From: Tillus elongatus
Lineage: Eukaryota; Arthropoda; Insecta; Coleoptera; Cleridae
DNA: 64,000 bases
Direction: 5' to 3'
NCBI GenBank assembly: GCA_964006375.1
Contig: OZ023266.1
Location: forward strand, 14,210,565-14,274,564
Shown: positions 21,442 through 32,319 of the stretch, piece after piece
Layout: every line of letters starts with the position of its first letter
Numbering within the stretch: the first letter of the stretch is position 1
Notes under the pieces: generated by a model
The model's database searches: none
The model's input: only the letters and a program-made list of their open reading frames with translations
What the model was told of the DNA's origin: nothing
Position numbers and translations under genes: made by a program

Positions 21442-21683
21442 ATAGAATAGAAAATATCAAGAATCATTATCATTTCTTATGACCTCCAAACGGTCCAAAT
21501 TTGTTTGATTGTTTTTAGAGTGACTTTTCTTTTTTTTTTCCTGGCGAATTGTGTTTGCAATTGAATCTTTAGGTTATCGTATCCTGGGCCCGTTAAATCT
21601 AAACAGTCTTAATAGAAATAAAATGATGGGAATCAATTTTTTCGTTGCCTTTTTAGTTACTGAATTTATTTATTAGAAAACAT

Positions 21684-21686
<3 letters not shown>

Positions 21687-21776
<90 letters not shown>
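21687..21776. repeat. (TA)n core tract
   Basis: About 90 bp of alternating TA at the outer end of the left inverted arm. Confidence 0.98.
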
Positions 21777-21777
<1 letters not shown>

Positions 21778-22411
21778 CTCAAAAAATAATGGGCCGATCT
21801 TGACCAAATTTGGTGAGAACGTTCCTTTTGCATGTGGCTTGGATAAGTTCGTTTGCCAGGAAAATCGGCCCAGGTTTTCGTGGAAAATGTTGTGTTTTCT
21901 TTCTAAAAAAATTACATCTCCGGAAATAACAAAGTAAGGGCAACCAAATTGGTACGCGTGTTTGTATTATAAAGAGTGAACCATGTACCAAAATTTAGGT
22001 CTCTAAGTTTAAAGACAAAAAAGTTACAGACAGTTAAAGAAAAAAATTTGGAGTTTTCCTCACAACGTCAAACTCGCAATTTGAAACGTCAAAATTGGCA
22101 ATGTTTGGACAAAGAACGTGTAACAAATACGGATTGTGAAAAGAAAATGTTGCAAGAAGAGTGTTCTTCGAACCCTTAAGTTTCAGATTCAACTCTCATT
22201 GCCCTTCATCTTACTAAAATATTTACAGAAAATTCATTTCAAATAGACCCTTTATCTCCTGCTTTGGCTGTCGGTTTAGTTAAGTCGATGCTTTCGCTGT
22301 AGGTTTAGTTAAGTTTATGGTTTAACAGTCTATAGTTTTCAGCTAATTTTCGTAGAACAAATTCGTTAACGCATTCTTGCATTTTTATCGAAATATGATG
22401 CAAGAAAAAAT

Positions 22412-22697
22412 TTGGAGGCAGTAAGTTAGTTTTGGTAGCGAATTTTCATTAAATCCTTCAAAATTCAATAACTCAATTTGCTATTAACGTAAGTTTTGTT
22501 GGTTGGGAAACCAACATTCAAGTTTATTTTCGGAAAATTTTTGTATATTTTCAAACAATAAGTAATTTTGATAAAATATAGTACATTGTTTCTACTACAT
22601 AGGCTATACCAGTAATCAGATTGATACCTCCTCGCATTTGCTATTAAAAACATTTTTATCAAAATTCACTACCATAACGCACTTGCTGCGTCCAGAC
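22412..22697. mobile_element. MITE-like unit with TA-core start motif inverted at both ends
   Basis: The left end reads TTTGGAGGCAGTAAGTTAG then TTTTGGTAGCGAATTTTCAT. The right end is AAAATTCACTACCATAACGC then ACTTGCTGCGTCCAGAC. The interior has GGTTGGGAAACCAACATTCA and AGGCTATACCAGTAATCAGA. The same unit recurs at 24066-24352 (opposite orientation) and 40172-40485. Confidence 0.82.
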
Positions 22698-24065
22698 GCT
22701 TATTGTTTTCTACCCGATGATACATACCATGGAACATTTGTGAAGGCAGCAAAAACATTTCTATGTGTGCATACAGGCGATTTATTTCCAAATAAAATGT
22801 CAACTGAAACAAAAACCAGGTCTGGTTTTATCCCTATCTATATTATTATATATTTGTAATTTTGTAGTTCCTGTTAATTGTGTTATTTATCACAGTATGT
22901 TTCATTGTAAAACAAGGGCAATACCCTAAGTTTGTTCTGTTGGAATAATAAAAATAGTTTGCTTATAAATATTTTTTCGTTTCTTTTATACCTACAATCT
23001 GGGGCAGTGGAGTGGTCCTTTTCTTATACCATGTGTGTAGGTATATAATATAATATCGAGCGAGAGTTCCATTTACCTGGAGTGACAGACAGGAGAGTGG
23101 CGGCGTGGCGGCGGTGGCAAGGGCAGTGCGTCACCGTCAACGGGCTGATGGATGGTTTCGCGCAACCATTATGATGGACAATCTATCAATCAACCTACTC
23201 GCTAGTCATCTAGCTTGACATCTCTCAACCGACAGGACGCGTATACATATACCTTACCTGTACCTGCCAAGACAATTAAAACAAAGATGTATGTTTCGTA
23301 GATCACTAGGTGAAGGTTGGAACCTGTGATGAGCACTGATATGTACACTTGGACAACCCAAATCATCAAAACAGAATTTTTGATCATCTGACGACGTTAA
23401 CTTTGTTAGTGAAACGATCATCAGGTCTTTAAAAAATATGTGTTGTGGTGATTTGGGTTCTTCAAGCGTTTTATGTCTCGTAGAAGTATAATCTATTATA
23501 ATTTAATTTAATGCCTGACGATCGTCTTGCTAACAAAACTGGTTTTATAATGAAAATTAAATTAATTATGATTCAAAATTGATTTCTACAATACCCTTCG
23601 GTTCTTGTCACTTTTGCCCTATTTGATATACTGAAAAATTAAAGGAACAACATTTTTTTTAATTGATGATTTCACGGCTTTATTCGAATGAGCCCAAAAT
23701 ACAGAAGACCTCGCCGGTGCAAAAACTCACAAAAATTATTTACCGTTTCGGATGAGATTTAGAAAGTGTCTTCCTTTTGTAAATAGTTTCAACCATTTCG
23801 TAACTTGTTTTGTTAGCAAAATCAGACTAGGTCTTTCCAGAATATGGGTTTTCGTTTATTCTTTTATAGCGCAGCTTTTTCAATAACATTTTGTAGACAA
23901 GTAGACTTTAAAAAACTTTACATTTTTATATGATCTCTTTGGGGGCTAAAAGAAAACACTAGAGTAAAATATTTTGGATAACATAAAGTTGCTATGGACG
24001 TAGAATACCAAAATAAACGCCAATGTAAGAAACAAAAATGACAAGAATGATAGGCGACATAAAAA
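22698..24065. other. spacer between inverted TA-core copies
   Basis: About 1.37 kb, A+T-rich, with a G+C-rich patch at 23090-23150 (GGCGGCGTGGCGGCGGTGG). A Penelope-like terminal repeat lies inside at 23314-23480. No gene was recognised. Confidence 0.5.
23314..23480. mobile_element. Penelope-like terminal-type repeat, foldback form
   Basis: GGAACCTGTGATGAGCACTG, then CACTTGGACAACCCAAATCA, a centre with TGACGACGTTAACTTTGTTA and GTGAAACGATCATCAGGTC, then TGTTGTGGTGATTTGGGTTC. The two outer parts (ACCCAAATCATCA and GGTGATTTGGGT) are inverted repeats of each other. Confidence 0.65.
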
Positions 24066-24352
24066 GTCTCGACGCAGCAAGTGCGTTCTGGAAGTGAATT
24101 TTCATAAAAATGTTTTTAATAGCAAATGCGAGCAGGCATCAATCTGATTACCGATATGGCCTATGTAGTAGAAACAATGTACTATATTTTATCAAAATTA
24201 CTTATTGTTTGAAAATGTACAAAAATTTTCCGAAAATAAACTTAAATGTTGGTTTCCTAGCCAACAAACCTGATGTTAATAGCAAATTGAGTTATTGAAA
24301 TTTGAAGGATTTAATGAAAATTAGATACCAAAACGCACTTACTGCGTCCAGA
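24066..24352. mobile_element. MITE-like unit with TA-core start motif inverted at both ends
   Basis: The left end is GTCTCGACGCAGCAAGTGCG. The right end is AAAACGCACTTACTGCGTCC then AGAT. The interior has GATTACCGATATGGCCTATG and GTTGGTTTCCTAGCCAACAA, the reverse complement of the unit at 22412-22697. Confidence 0.82.
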
Positions 24353-24955
24353 TTTTTTCTTAGAAACATGCATCATATTTCGATAACAACTGAGTTAACG
24401 AATTTGTTCTATGTAAATTAGCTAAAAATTATAGACCGTTAAACCATAAACTTAACTAAACCTACAGCGAAAGCATCAACTTAACTAAACCGACAGCCAA
24501 AGCATGAGAGAAAGGGTCTATTTGAAATGAATTTTCTATAAATATTTTAGTAAAATGAAGGGCAATGACGGTTGAACCTGAAACTTGGGGTTCGCAGAAC
24601 ACTATTCTTGCAACATTTTCTTTTCACAATCCGTATTTGTTTCACGTTCTTTGCCTTTACATTGCCAATTTTGACGTTTCAAATCGCGACTTTGACGTTT
24701 TGAGGAAAACTCCAAAACTTTTTTCTTTAACTGCCCATAACTTTTTTGTCTTTAAACCTAGAGACCTAAGTTTTGGTACAGGATTCACTCTTTATAATAC
24801 AAACACGCGTACCAAATTTTCCCTTACTTTATTATTTCCGGAGATATAAATTTTTTAGAAATAAAGCACTTTAATCCAAGCCACTTGCAAAAGGAAGGTA
24901 GTCATCAAATTTGATCAAGATCGGTCCATTACTTTTTGAGTTATCGGTACGATAC

Positions 24956-25087
<132 letters not shown>

Positions 25088-25149
25088 TCATTAGTTAATT
25101 TTTTGAAGAAAATTTACTAAAAAGGACAAATAACCATCTACCCCCAAAA

Positions 25150-25560
25150 TCTATATTTCAGCTAGTATGGTCGGAGTTTTCATAAAGTTAAAATATACTA
25201 CTCTATTGAATGGTTGTAAAACAATGGGAAGCTGGTTTTGCAGGTGTTTGACAAGTTTAAAGTATTTACATTGGACCAATCGATGCGTTCGTAAATCTTT
25301 ATTTTCCAGACTAAATTGTTCTAATATATCAAAACAAGATGGACATAAAATTCTGGCGTTTGTGTCCCCATTGAAACAATGACCACCTTCTCTCTCACTC
25401 TTAAATGACAAACAAAAACTGACGTGTCTCTGTGGTTTCTACTTTTAAGATGTTCGGTGACTCTGACACTCATACTCTTTCGATTCTTCTGATGTAAAGA
25501 TCACCACAACCAGGAGAATCACAGTTCAGACAGTAGACACCCAGCCTCTTCAAACCGCTC
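25150..25560 (-). pseudogene. second Penelope-like GIY-YIG endonuclease remnant
   Basis: Minus-strand translation from about 25560 gives LKRLGVYCLNCDSPGCGDLY, then a frameshift, then SMSVRVTEHLKSRNHRDTSV and FVCHL. It continues in the frame ending at 25151 with HCFNGDTNARILCPSC and RTHRLVQCKYFKLVKHLQNQ. GVYCLxC...C...LYI followed by VRVTEHLKS has the layout of a GIY-YIG core with its conserved arginine and histidine. The YIGxT part is damaged (LYIRRIER). The wording differs from the copy at 9.4 kb, so it would be a different Penelope-like lineage. I am moderately sure of the family and sure that it is broken. Confidence 0.5.
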
Positions 25561-25709
25561 TGTATTATAGATGCAAATATTACCGATGGTGTTGTTGGAT
25601 TTGAATGCAATCTTATATTGTAAAATGGGTTCTCCTTTCCTTATTTATTCTGGGGTGTCGCTACTTTGTCGTGGGGGGTTTTCACTCCCTTCTCGCATGG
25701 CTACAACCA
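25561..25709. other. no recognisable gene or repeat
   Basis: Short A+T-rich link between the Penelope-like remnant and a foldback element. Confidence 0.4.
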
Positions 25710-25990
25710 CTCTCGTTGGATAAACCACAAGGTAAATTCCCATGGAGCAACCCCCAAGAAAGTTACAAGACCTGGGGCGAGTGGAGTTGCTGTGCGGGGT
25801 AGGAAGGATTTATTGGGTATGGCGTTAAAATGTGATTAAGGCAGCTTTTCGGGGTCTGATTAAGCTGTTTTCTTTGCATTTCTGCTCATATTTCCTTCCC
25901 CGCCCCTATTCACTCCTGGTCCCGTAGCTTTCTTAGGGATGTTAGCAAGACATTTTTCTTGGTATTTATGCATCCAGAGGGTTCTAGGCA
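25710..25990. mobile_element. foldback element with about 100-bp imperfect arms
   Basis: The left arm (about 25710-25812) contains AAACCACAAGGTAAATTCCC then ATGGAGCAACCCCCAAGAAA and GGCGAGTGGAGTTGCTGTGC. The right arm (about 25878-25990), reverse-complemented, contains CTGGATGCATAAATACCAAG, AACATCCCTAAGAAAGC and AGGAGTGAATAGGGGCGGGG. The arms are inverted copies of one sequence that also occurs singly at 58333-58442. The spacer is about 65 bp. No coding sequence. Confidence 0.6.
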
Positions 25991-26384
25991 TCTAAAAGGC
26001 CCCTGTCGACAAAACTGCAAGTTATCGATTACAGGTGGATGGACGGTGTTAAAGAATACTTGCAGAAAATTCACGAATTCTGATTTTGGAGGTTTTGTTC
26101 CGATGAAAAGTTTTTATTCAAAATCGCATAACTGGCATCTTCTATTAGCAGTCTTAAAAACAAGTTCAGATTCAGATTTGTCACTGCCAAAAACCCCATA
26201 TTCCGAGTTTTTACGCAATTTTCTCCAAGACTGACCAAATTATGAAATTAATAATAAATTGGAAATCAATCTTTAACAATCCTGTATCTTTTAGTCAAGC
26301 GATTATATTATATTGCTGCATGCTTGACCTAAGCTCATTACTTTTATGCCTTAGCTACTCTATCGTCTGATCATTAGGGACCAG

Positions 26385-26462
<78 letters not shown>

Positions 26463-27109
26463 ATCATGGTAAGGAATTTGCACAGCAATCAAGGTTTGGT
26501 TAAACGCATACCGGTTAACAAAAAAACGTTGCAAGGAAAAAGTTAATGACTGTGTGCTTTTCGGGCTATATCAAATTTAACAATAGCTTATGGCTTCGAT
26601 TGGCTCCAGAAGGTAATGATTTCTGTTGTGTTAGGATGGTGAGTACACAAATACAGCTGAAATTTGTTCAATATTTGTGTTTCTGACACGGATTCTGTTT
26701 ATTTTTTCCAGTTTGAAGTGTGTGTTTTTTTGTGGTGGTCTTCGTGCTTTGTGTGTTAATGGAACATCACACGTTCCAGCACTAAAATGAAAATACTATC
26801 GGGTAAGTTACACCTGTAACACTGCTGTTTAATTCTTGACTTTAATGAAACAGCATGTTTATTGTAAAATTAAAAGTGTGGGGTTAGCAAATTTTACCAT
26901 GATTCTCAAATAAAATTTTGGTAGAAGGTTTTGCAGCTCCCTGTTAAATATGTTTCTTAGTTGAATACTTGAACGTTTCTTCAAGATGTATTTTTGTGTT
27001 TTTTTCTTGTTTGTTCAAGGTTGATAATCCACTTACTAGTTTCGTTTGATGTTTGGCTTCGGGAATAGAGTATATAGTTTCTAATATCTGTTTCATTATA
27101 TTTTTCAGA
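25991..27109. other. no recognisable gene; contains a free-standing (TA)n
   Basis: A+T-rich. An open frame at 25959-26234 (plus) has no family signature. The (TA)n at 26387-26459 lacks TA-core flanks. The remainder to 27109 is unassigned. Confidence 0.45.
26387..26459. repeat. (TA)n microsatellite outside a TA-core context
   Basis: About 73 bp of alternating TA, flanked by TGATCATTAGGGACCAGCC on the left and TGTGATCATGG on the right. The usual TTATCGGT and GGGTTCTAGGGG flanks are absent. Confidence 0.97.
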
Positions 27110-27240
27110 CTTCAGGAAAATTCGCTAATAAAAACGTCACCACATTGAGATTTTAATTTAATGGAAATTTGCGTTATTGGCGTTTAAATTTGTTTATTTT
27201 TATTATTATAATTAGCTCCCATAACGCACATGCTGCATCA
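27110..27240 (-). mobile_element. TA-core element remnant
   Basis: The plus strand begins GGAAAATTCGCTAATAAAA and ends TAGCTCCCATAACGCACATG then CTGCATCATAAG, a decayed inverted start motif. The 130-bp interior is A+T-rich. Confidence 0.5.
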
Positions 27241-27410
27241 TAAGTTTACTTAGCTTATGTATTGGCTCTGTACCATAAAATAGTTTCAAAATTCGTTAAC
27301 TTTTGATATCTCATTTAATATCTTATTCTGCTTATAAATCTCTTGCTATTTTCCCTATTTCTCTGACTTTGTCCGCAAACTTCAGCGTACAAAACTACTG
27401 TACCGTAAGA

Positions 27411-28095
27411 ATGAACAACCAAGTTATTCAAAGTAATGAGTCCTTTTCACTTGTTGACATTTCTGTGGATCGAAATCTCAATTGGCACCAACATGTCACA
27501 TCAATTACAGAAGCGGCTGCTAAGAAATTAGGCTTCCTCTTTCGGGCTCGCAACTACTTTTCACCAGCTAATCTCTATACCTTATATACTTCACAGACGT
27601 CGAATACTGCTCACACATCTGTGGTGCCGATGCCGCTTCTACACTCGCTATCCTGGACTCCATTCAGAAGAGAGCTATAGCTCTCATCGGTGACCCTAAC
27701 CTCACCCAAAGGCTACCATCCCTTGCCCACCGGCGTGCCGTTGGTGACCTCTCTCTTTCTTTTATAGATATCTACACGGGCACTGCTCAGAGGAGCATTC
27801 TTCCATAGTTCCTCCACCTGCTGCCCCCAACAGATCTACCAGGGGAACAGAGCGAATGCACCCTTTTGCTATCCAGGTCACCAGACATAGAACATCTTGT
27901 TATGCCCGCTCTTTTGTCCCGAGGACTTTCAAGTTGTGGAATTCCTTGCCGGCACATGTTTTTCCTTCTCCTCCGAACCTGCGAACCTTCAAGTCCAGAA
28001 TCAACAAGTTGCCTCTTTCGTCCTTGTCGACACCCACGGTAGGATAGTATTTAGGCTGTAAGCCCTCGTGGTGTGTTGTTGAAATATAAAAGAAA
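27411..28095 (+). pseudogene. CR1-like retrotransposon, 3' end of ORF2 with A-rich tail
   Basis: The sequence starts at AATGAACAACCAAGTTATTC, equal to the NNQVIQSNESFSL region of the 36.3-39.3 kb copy. It carries VDRNLNWHQHVTSI and AAAKKLGFLFRARNYFSPA, then loses frame (a deletion in SQ-NTAHT and a stop near 27680). It resumes with RTSCYARSFVPRTFKLWNSL and FPSPPNLRTFKSRINKLPL and ends with GTGGTGTGTTGTTGAAATAT and an A-rich tail. The copy is 5'-truncated within ORF2, has no RT catalytic box, and is dead. Confidence 0.88.
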
Positions 28096-28119
28096 AAGAA
28101 CACAAACATGAATTTTTAC

Positions 28120-28400
28120 GTTGATCTCAAAAAAGTTTGTGGATCAAAAGGTGTCGTGTGTTGGACAACAAATTAAATTTTGTTTGATGCTTTCTGGTAC
28201 AACCGTGTTACGGTTTATATATTGTAATCGAGATATTTTTTAGTACCTAGTCTAAATGCGTTTTCGCTGAACTGAAGATTCCTGAGTGAGCCGAATAGAA
28301 CTGTTGATCTAATTTGGCTTCGTTAATTTTTAAAGATTACACCTTAGATAAGCCTCGTGGAAAATGTTCAAGGTTGGTAGAAATATGCATACAAATTTTA
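28120..28400 (+). repeat. dispersed direct repeat, copy 1 (pair with 30440-30690)
   Basis: Shared words with copy 2 include AAATTAAATTTTGTTTGATG against AAATTAAATTGTGTTTCTTG, AGTCTAAATGCG, CTGAACTGAA, ATCTAATTTGGCTT, AGCCTCGTGGAAAATGTTCA and AAATATGCATACAAAT. Same orientation, 2.3 kb apart. Noncoding. Confidence 0.6.
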
Positions 28401-28539
28401 TCAATATAAAATATTCCTAATAAAAGCCTTGTTTGAGGATATCCAACAATTTCTGGTTGAGGGCTTTATTTGCTTTGCTAAAGGTGCTATTTTAGCGACT
28501 TTTTCGTAAAACGTCGTAAAACGAACACATCACTAATGA

Positions 28540-29085
28540 GGAGACCTGTGTTTTGCCCTGTCTCTTTTCGTTTTCTAGTTATTTTGAAAAAAACAAAATT
28601 TGTCGATTTCTTTTTTCTTCAATATCTAAGTAGGCGTTGACCTGACATGGCTAAGACTTGCAATTATCAGGACACTTTTTACAGAGTAATCTTTTTATGC
28701 TATTTTCAACTTTGAATTGTCATTTGTTTTTGAGCTACAGGTATCAACGTTTGTTTTTATTATGGCAGCCATATTGGATTTTTTGCTCATGCCATAGCCT
28801 GTGATAAGAGCTTTTCAATGATGTACAACATGCTTGAGAAATCCTGTAATTGCACAGACAATTTTGAGAAAAATCGTTTTGAGGATAGTAGGCTATGAAA
28901 TCCAATACCAGAAAACATATGACAAGAAAAAGTGTTCAAAAAGCAGTAGGCCATGGAGTCTAACAATAGATTTTTACTTTTAACGTAATTTTCTGTAATG
29001 ATTCACCATAAAAAAAGGAACTTTGAGCACACCAATGAATCGGCCCATTATTACAAATGATATTTTACATTACATTATCCTAAAA
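28540..29085 (-). mobile_element. mariner-type element remnant, inverted relative to 12516-13872
   Basis: Read on the minus strand this repeats the 3' noncoding part of the composite element: ACTCCATGGCCTACTGCTTT, GAAAAGCTCTTATCACAGGC-type sequence, and the words around ATCAACGCCTACTTAGATAT with substitutions. At 29030-29070 it contains the reverse complement of the transposase words ATTGGTGTGCTC and AACAATGGG. The transposase C-terminus between them is deleted. At 28543 CACTAATGAGGAGACC matches the reverse complement of a TA-core 3' end, so this copy also abuts TA-core sequence. Confidence 0.7.
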
Positions 29086-30439
29086 AATTGTTATAATTTA
29101 ATTAAATAGGTAAACCTAGTAAATAACAAAACTCAGTAAACATCAGATTAATGATTTACGAAGACGCCTTTGAAAATTGTTTGATTTTTAAACAAGCCAA
29201 CTGAGAAACAACAGAGGAAAGGTTGCTAATGGATAAAGCAGTATCGCGACAATTAAGAACGCTGTAATTCCTAATTATCTGAACAATTTGAGGTGTATTT
29301 AACACGTTGCTTAAAATTTTGTATTAGTTTGTTTCCTGTTTGAAATGAAGCAATGAAAACTGGTTTCAGTGAGGAAAACAAGAACTGGCAAAACCTGAGA
29401 ATAAGTCTCTATTTCTGTGCTTAGTAGAATACGTGTTGTGCTGTTATCAGATCAACATTTTCCATTATATTTGAGGATATAGTGGTATTTGAACGCCTAT
29501 TTGCTATCGAGTGTAAAATATCTGGAGATTTTGTCAGTCTATAATCTTAAACTTAAAAAAAAAGTGTTATTATCAATACATTTTAACGCCATATTGTCTC
29601 TGTGTGAAGAAACGTTATTTTCCCAAGTGGTGCGATACGCCAGGAGACAAAATACACCACAGAATTCTGAAACGTTCATTGTTATCATGTATTTCAGCTG
29701 TTATACGTTTTACGTATATGAGAGTGTCCCTGTCTGTATATATGGGGTCTGCGGGGTCCACCATCGTCGTCCACTCGAGTCCAATGTTTGGGTTAGTATT
29801 ATTACACACATCTCCTGGGTTAATATAGTGTTATGTGTGTCCATTTTGTCTGATATACAATGCACTGTTTTATAATGAAGAGTAGAAAAGCACATACGAG
29901 GGATTTCAAGTGGTTCTACCCGTTGTAAAACTCAACGAGATGGACTTCAATAAGACAAAGTGCTAACTCTACTAACGCTTGCTTCTGTGTAAAAGCTCTG
30001 CCTGAAAAAAGCTCACTCAACTCTCTCAACTCAACTATAGTTGTTAGGCTAAGTTAGTCTCGGACTAGGGAGCAGTGGCGTGTCATATCGGGAGTATTTA
30101 GGGCATTTGAGGTGCATTATCTTTCTTAACTTTTTTTTTTTTGTGAAGATTTAAATTTCTTATATGCGAAAAACGGAAATAATTGTCAGTATATGAGTCG
30201 GTACTACAAGATCTGATTATATTGGTATGAAAGGGGAGTTAGCCAGTCCATCTATAAGCTCGCGGTTAATCGTCGTATTTTCTGTATAGACGTTCGTTAA
30301 CTCGTGCTATGTCAAAAACATTGCTGATGGTTTTTTTTTGTTATATACATAATTGTTTGGTTTCTCCGTAAACTTTATCTGTATATAACAAATATACCAT
30401 AACAAGTAACGTAACAATACAATTTTATGTTATTCTGAA
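29086..30439. other. no recognisable gene or repeat
   Basis: A+T-rich. A 128-codon open frame at 29489-29875 (plus), overlapped by frames on both strands, has hydrophobic stretches but no conserved motif. I do not call it a gene. Confidence 0.45.
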
Positions 30440-30690
30440 AAAAGTTTTTGCAAATATGAAAAAAAAAAGAAAGACTAATGGGTGTACTCTGTGGAATACC
30501 AAATTAAATTGTGTTTCTTGTTGAACCTACTTACGGATTATATAGTTTTATCTTTCAGTAGTCTAAATGCGTCTGAACTGAACAGTATTTATGATGTAAT
30601 TTGGCTTTTCTAACGTTAAATATTCGGTACAGCCTTGTGAGAAAGTTCAGACGTTTATAAAAATATGCAAAGAAATGTTGACAATTCTCC
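30440..30690 (+). repeat. dispersed direct repeat, copy 2 (pair with 28120-28400)
   Basis: Diverged copy of the 28.1-kb sequence with the same order of shared words (AGTCTAAATGCGTCTGAAC, GATGTAATTTGGCTTTTCTA, AGCCTTGTGAGAAAGTTCAG). Confidence 0.6.
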
Positions 30691-30811
30691 TACATGTTAT
30701 TGTTTCTAGATGTGCTATAAATAAAGGCAATGAGTAGAAAAAACACAAACCGTTGCGTAGCACTTGCTCACTTCTACTGCACCAATACGCCTTTAAATAG
30801 CTCCACGTGAC

Positions 30812-32113
30812 GAACATAAAAACTTACCCCGCAAAGCCGTGGCATTCCTAGTTACGATTATGAATGCCATGCTGCGATTTCAACGTTTTCCCTCCATGTG
30901 GAAACTTGCCGATATTATCAACATCCCAAAACCCAGCAAAGAGCTGCTGTTCCCTCAGAACTACAGGCCCATTAGCCTACTACCAGTCATCGGCAGAATC
31001 GCCGAAAAACTGATTCAAAAAAGGCTAGCTTTATTCACCTCAGAAAATCATATCCTCCCGGATGAGCAATTCGGATTCAAACACCAGGACTCCACCACAG
31101 ACCAAGTCCTACGTGTGGTGGAAAACATCACGGAAGGATTTAATAAAAACAAGTCAACTGGTGCAATATTTATTGACATTGCTCAAGCCTTCGATAGAGT
31201 TTGGCATGCGGGCCTCCTAAATAAACTTCTATCATTTAATTATCCCCTCCCTCTGATTCTGTGAATCAGGTCATACCTGAAACAGAGGAAGTACCAGGTC
31301 AAACATCTGGGAGCCAGAACATACTCAGCCACGGCTGGTCTCCCGCAGGGTTCTGCTATCACCCTCCCTGCTGTACAATATATTTGTCGCAGACATTCCG
31401 ACAGTCCCCCTAAACGTGACATACGCACTGTACGCAGACGACACTACCATCCTCAGCAGCTCCACTCAGCCGATGATAATAACCGAACGACTTCAGACCG
31501 CAGTTGTCGAGCTGCAAGCATAGTATAGGAAATCCCTTCTAGCCATAAAACCCGATAAATGTTCAGCTGTCCTATTTTCCAAGAGGAGACACACACCTCA
31601 CGAACACGTATCATTAGACAACCGTGTAATTCCCTGGCAAGATTCCGCCAAATACCTCGGGGTTTTCCTCGAAAAACACTTAACATGGCGCCCACATGTC
31701 GATCACGCCCGAAAAAAGCCTCGATGTTCATCTCGAAGCTGTTCCCACTTCTAAATAGAATTTCCAAATTGTCCATGAACAACAAGTTGCTCATGTGCAA
31801 AGTCATCATCCGGCCAGCCTTGACTTATGCATCACCTGCATGTGTCACTGCGGCCGCAACACACATCAAGACCCTTCAAATCATCCAGAATAAAATTCTG
31901 AGAATGGATACCGGAGCGCCATGGTTTGTCCGAAACAGTCAGATTCACTCTGATCTGGAAATGCCTTCGATACTTGAGTTGGTAACTCAACTATCCACAA
32001 CTCAGTTCGCAAAAGCCACTTCTCACCCAAATGCTATTCTCGGTAGTGCCACCGACTACGATGAGCAACTTCCACATAAGCATAAGCGTCCAACGCTTAT
32101 ACTTACCCGCTAA
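30812..32113 (+). pseudogene. Jockey-clade reverse transcriptase, decayed
   Basis: The first frame (to a TGA at 31261) reads FQRFPSMWKLADIINIPKPS, NYRPISLLPVIGRIAEKLIQ, then GAIFIDIAQAFDRVWHAGLL. It continues past the stop to YLKQRKYQVKHLGARTYSAT and GLPQGSA. A one-base shift near 31362 leads to SLLYNIFVADIP and the catalytic box YADDTT (31431-31448). A TAG follows at 31521-31523, then CSAVLFSKRR and KYLGVFLEKHLTWRPHVDHA. A second shift at the A run near 31713 restores the first frame for MFISKLFPLLNRISKLSMNN, IIRPALTYASPACVTAAATH and LQIIQNKILRM. The order and wording are those of insect Jockey elements. The endonuclease and ORF1 are absent; two stops and two shifts make it dead. Confidence 0.88.
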
Positions 32114-32319
32114 CGTCCCCGCGGCAAAAACAGAATGTAAACATTCAAACCCAAAAAGTCATTGTGTGAAATCTTTGCGACGGAGGTATGGACTAAGGTC
32201 AGGTACTCCTGGGGAGGGGGTTTTAGTGAGTACAGTCTCACAGTACCTCGATATCCTACGGCACTACGGTGTCGTGAATGGGGCCTGCATGAGCATTTGA
32301 TGTGGCCATGATGGGCTGA
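32114..32319. other. G+C-richer junction between two opposed retrotransposon remnants
   Basis: About 200 bp with GGCCTGCATGAGCATTTGAT and CGGAGGTATGGACTAAGG. It may be the 3' end of another non-LTR element, but I cannot assign it. Confidence 0.4.

Larger units (their letters stand above)
21687..22697 (-). mobile_element. TA-core element, long form, left arm of an inverted pair
   Basis: On the minus strand the copy runs from the start motif at 22697 to the (TA)n tract at 21687-21776. Its first 286 bp (22412-22697) also end in an inverted start motif, giving a MITE-like unit inside the copy. The remainder carries words shared with the 24.1-25.1 kb and 61.6-62.3 kb copies: CTATAGTTTTCAGCTAATTT, CTTTATCTCCTGC, CAAATACGGATTGTG, GTACGCGTGTTTGTATTATA and TTGGCCAGG-type sequence. 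Short open frames inside are not conserved as proteins. Confidence 0.82.

Noticed and set aside
26387..26459. Another TA-core element copy around the (TA)n tract
   Set aside because: Neither flank matches the conserved TTATCGGT or GGGTTCTAGGGG sequences that border every assigned core.
29489..29875. 128-codon hydrophobic frame as a possible small membrane protein
   Set aside because: No conserved motif, A+T-driven composition, and equally long overlapping frames on the other strand.
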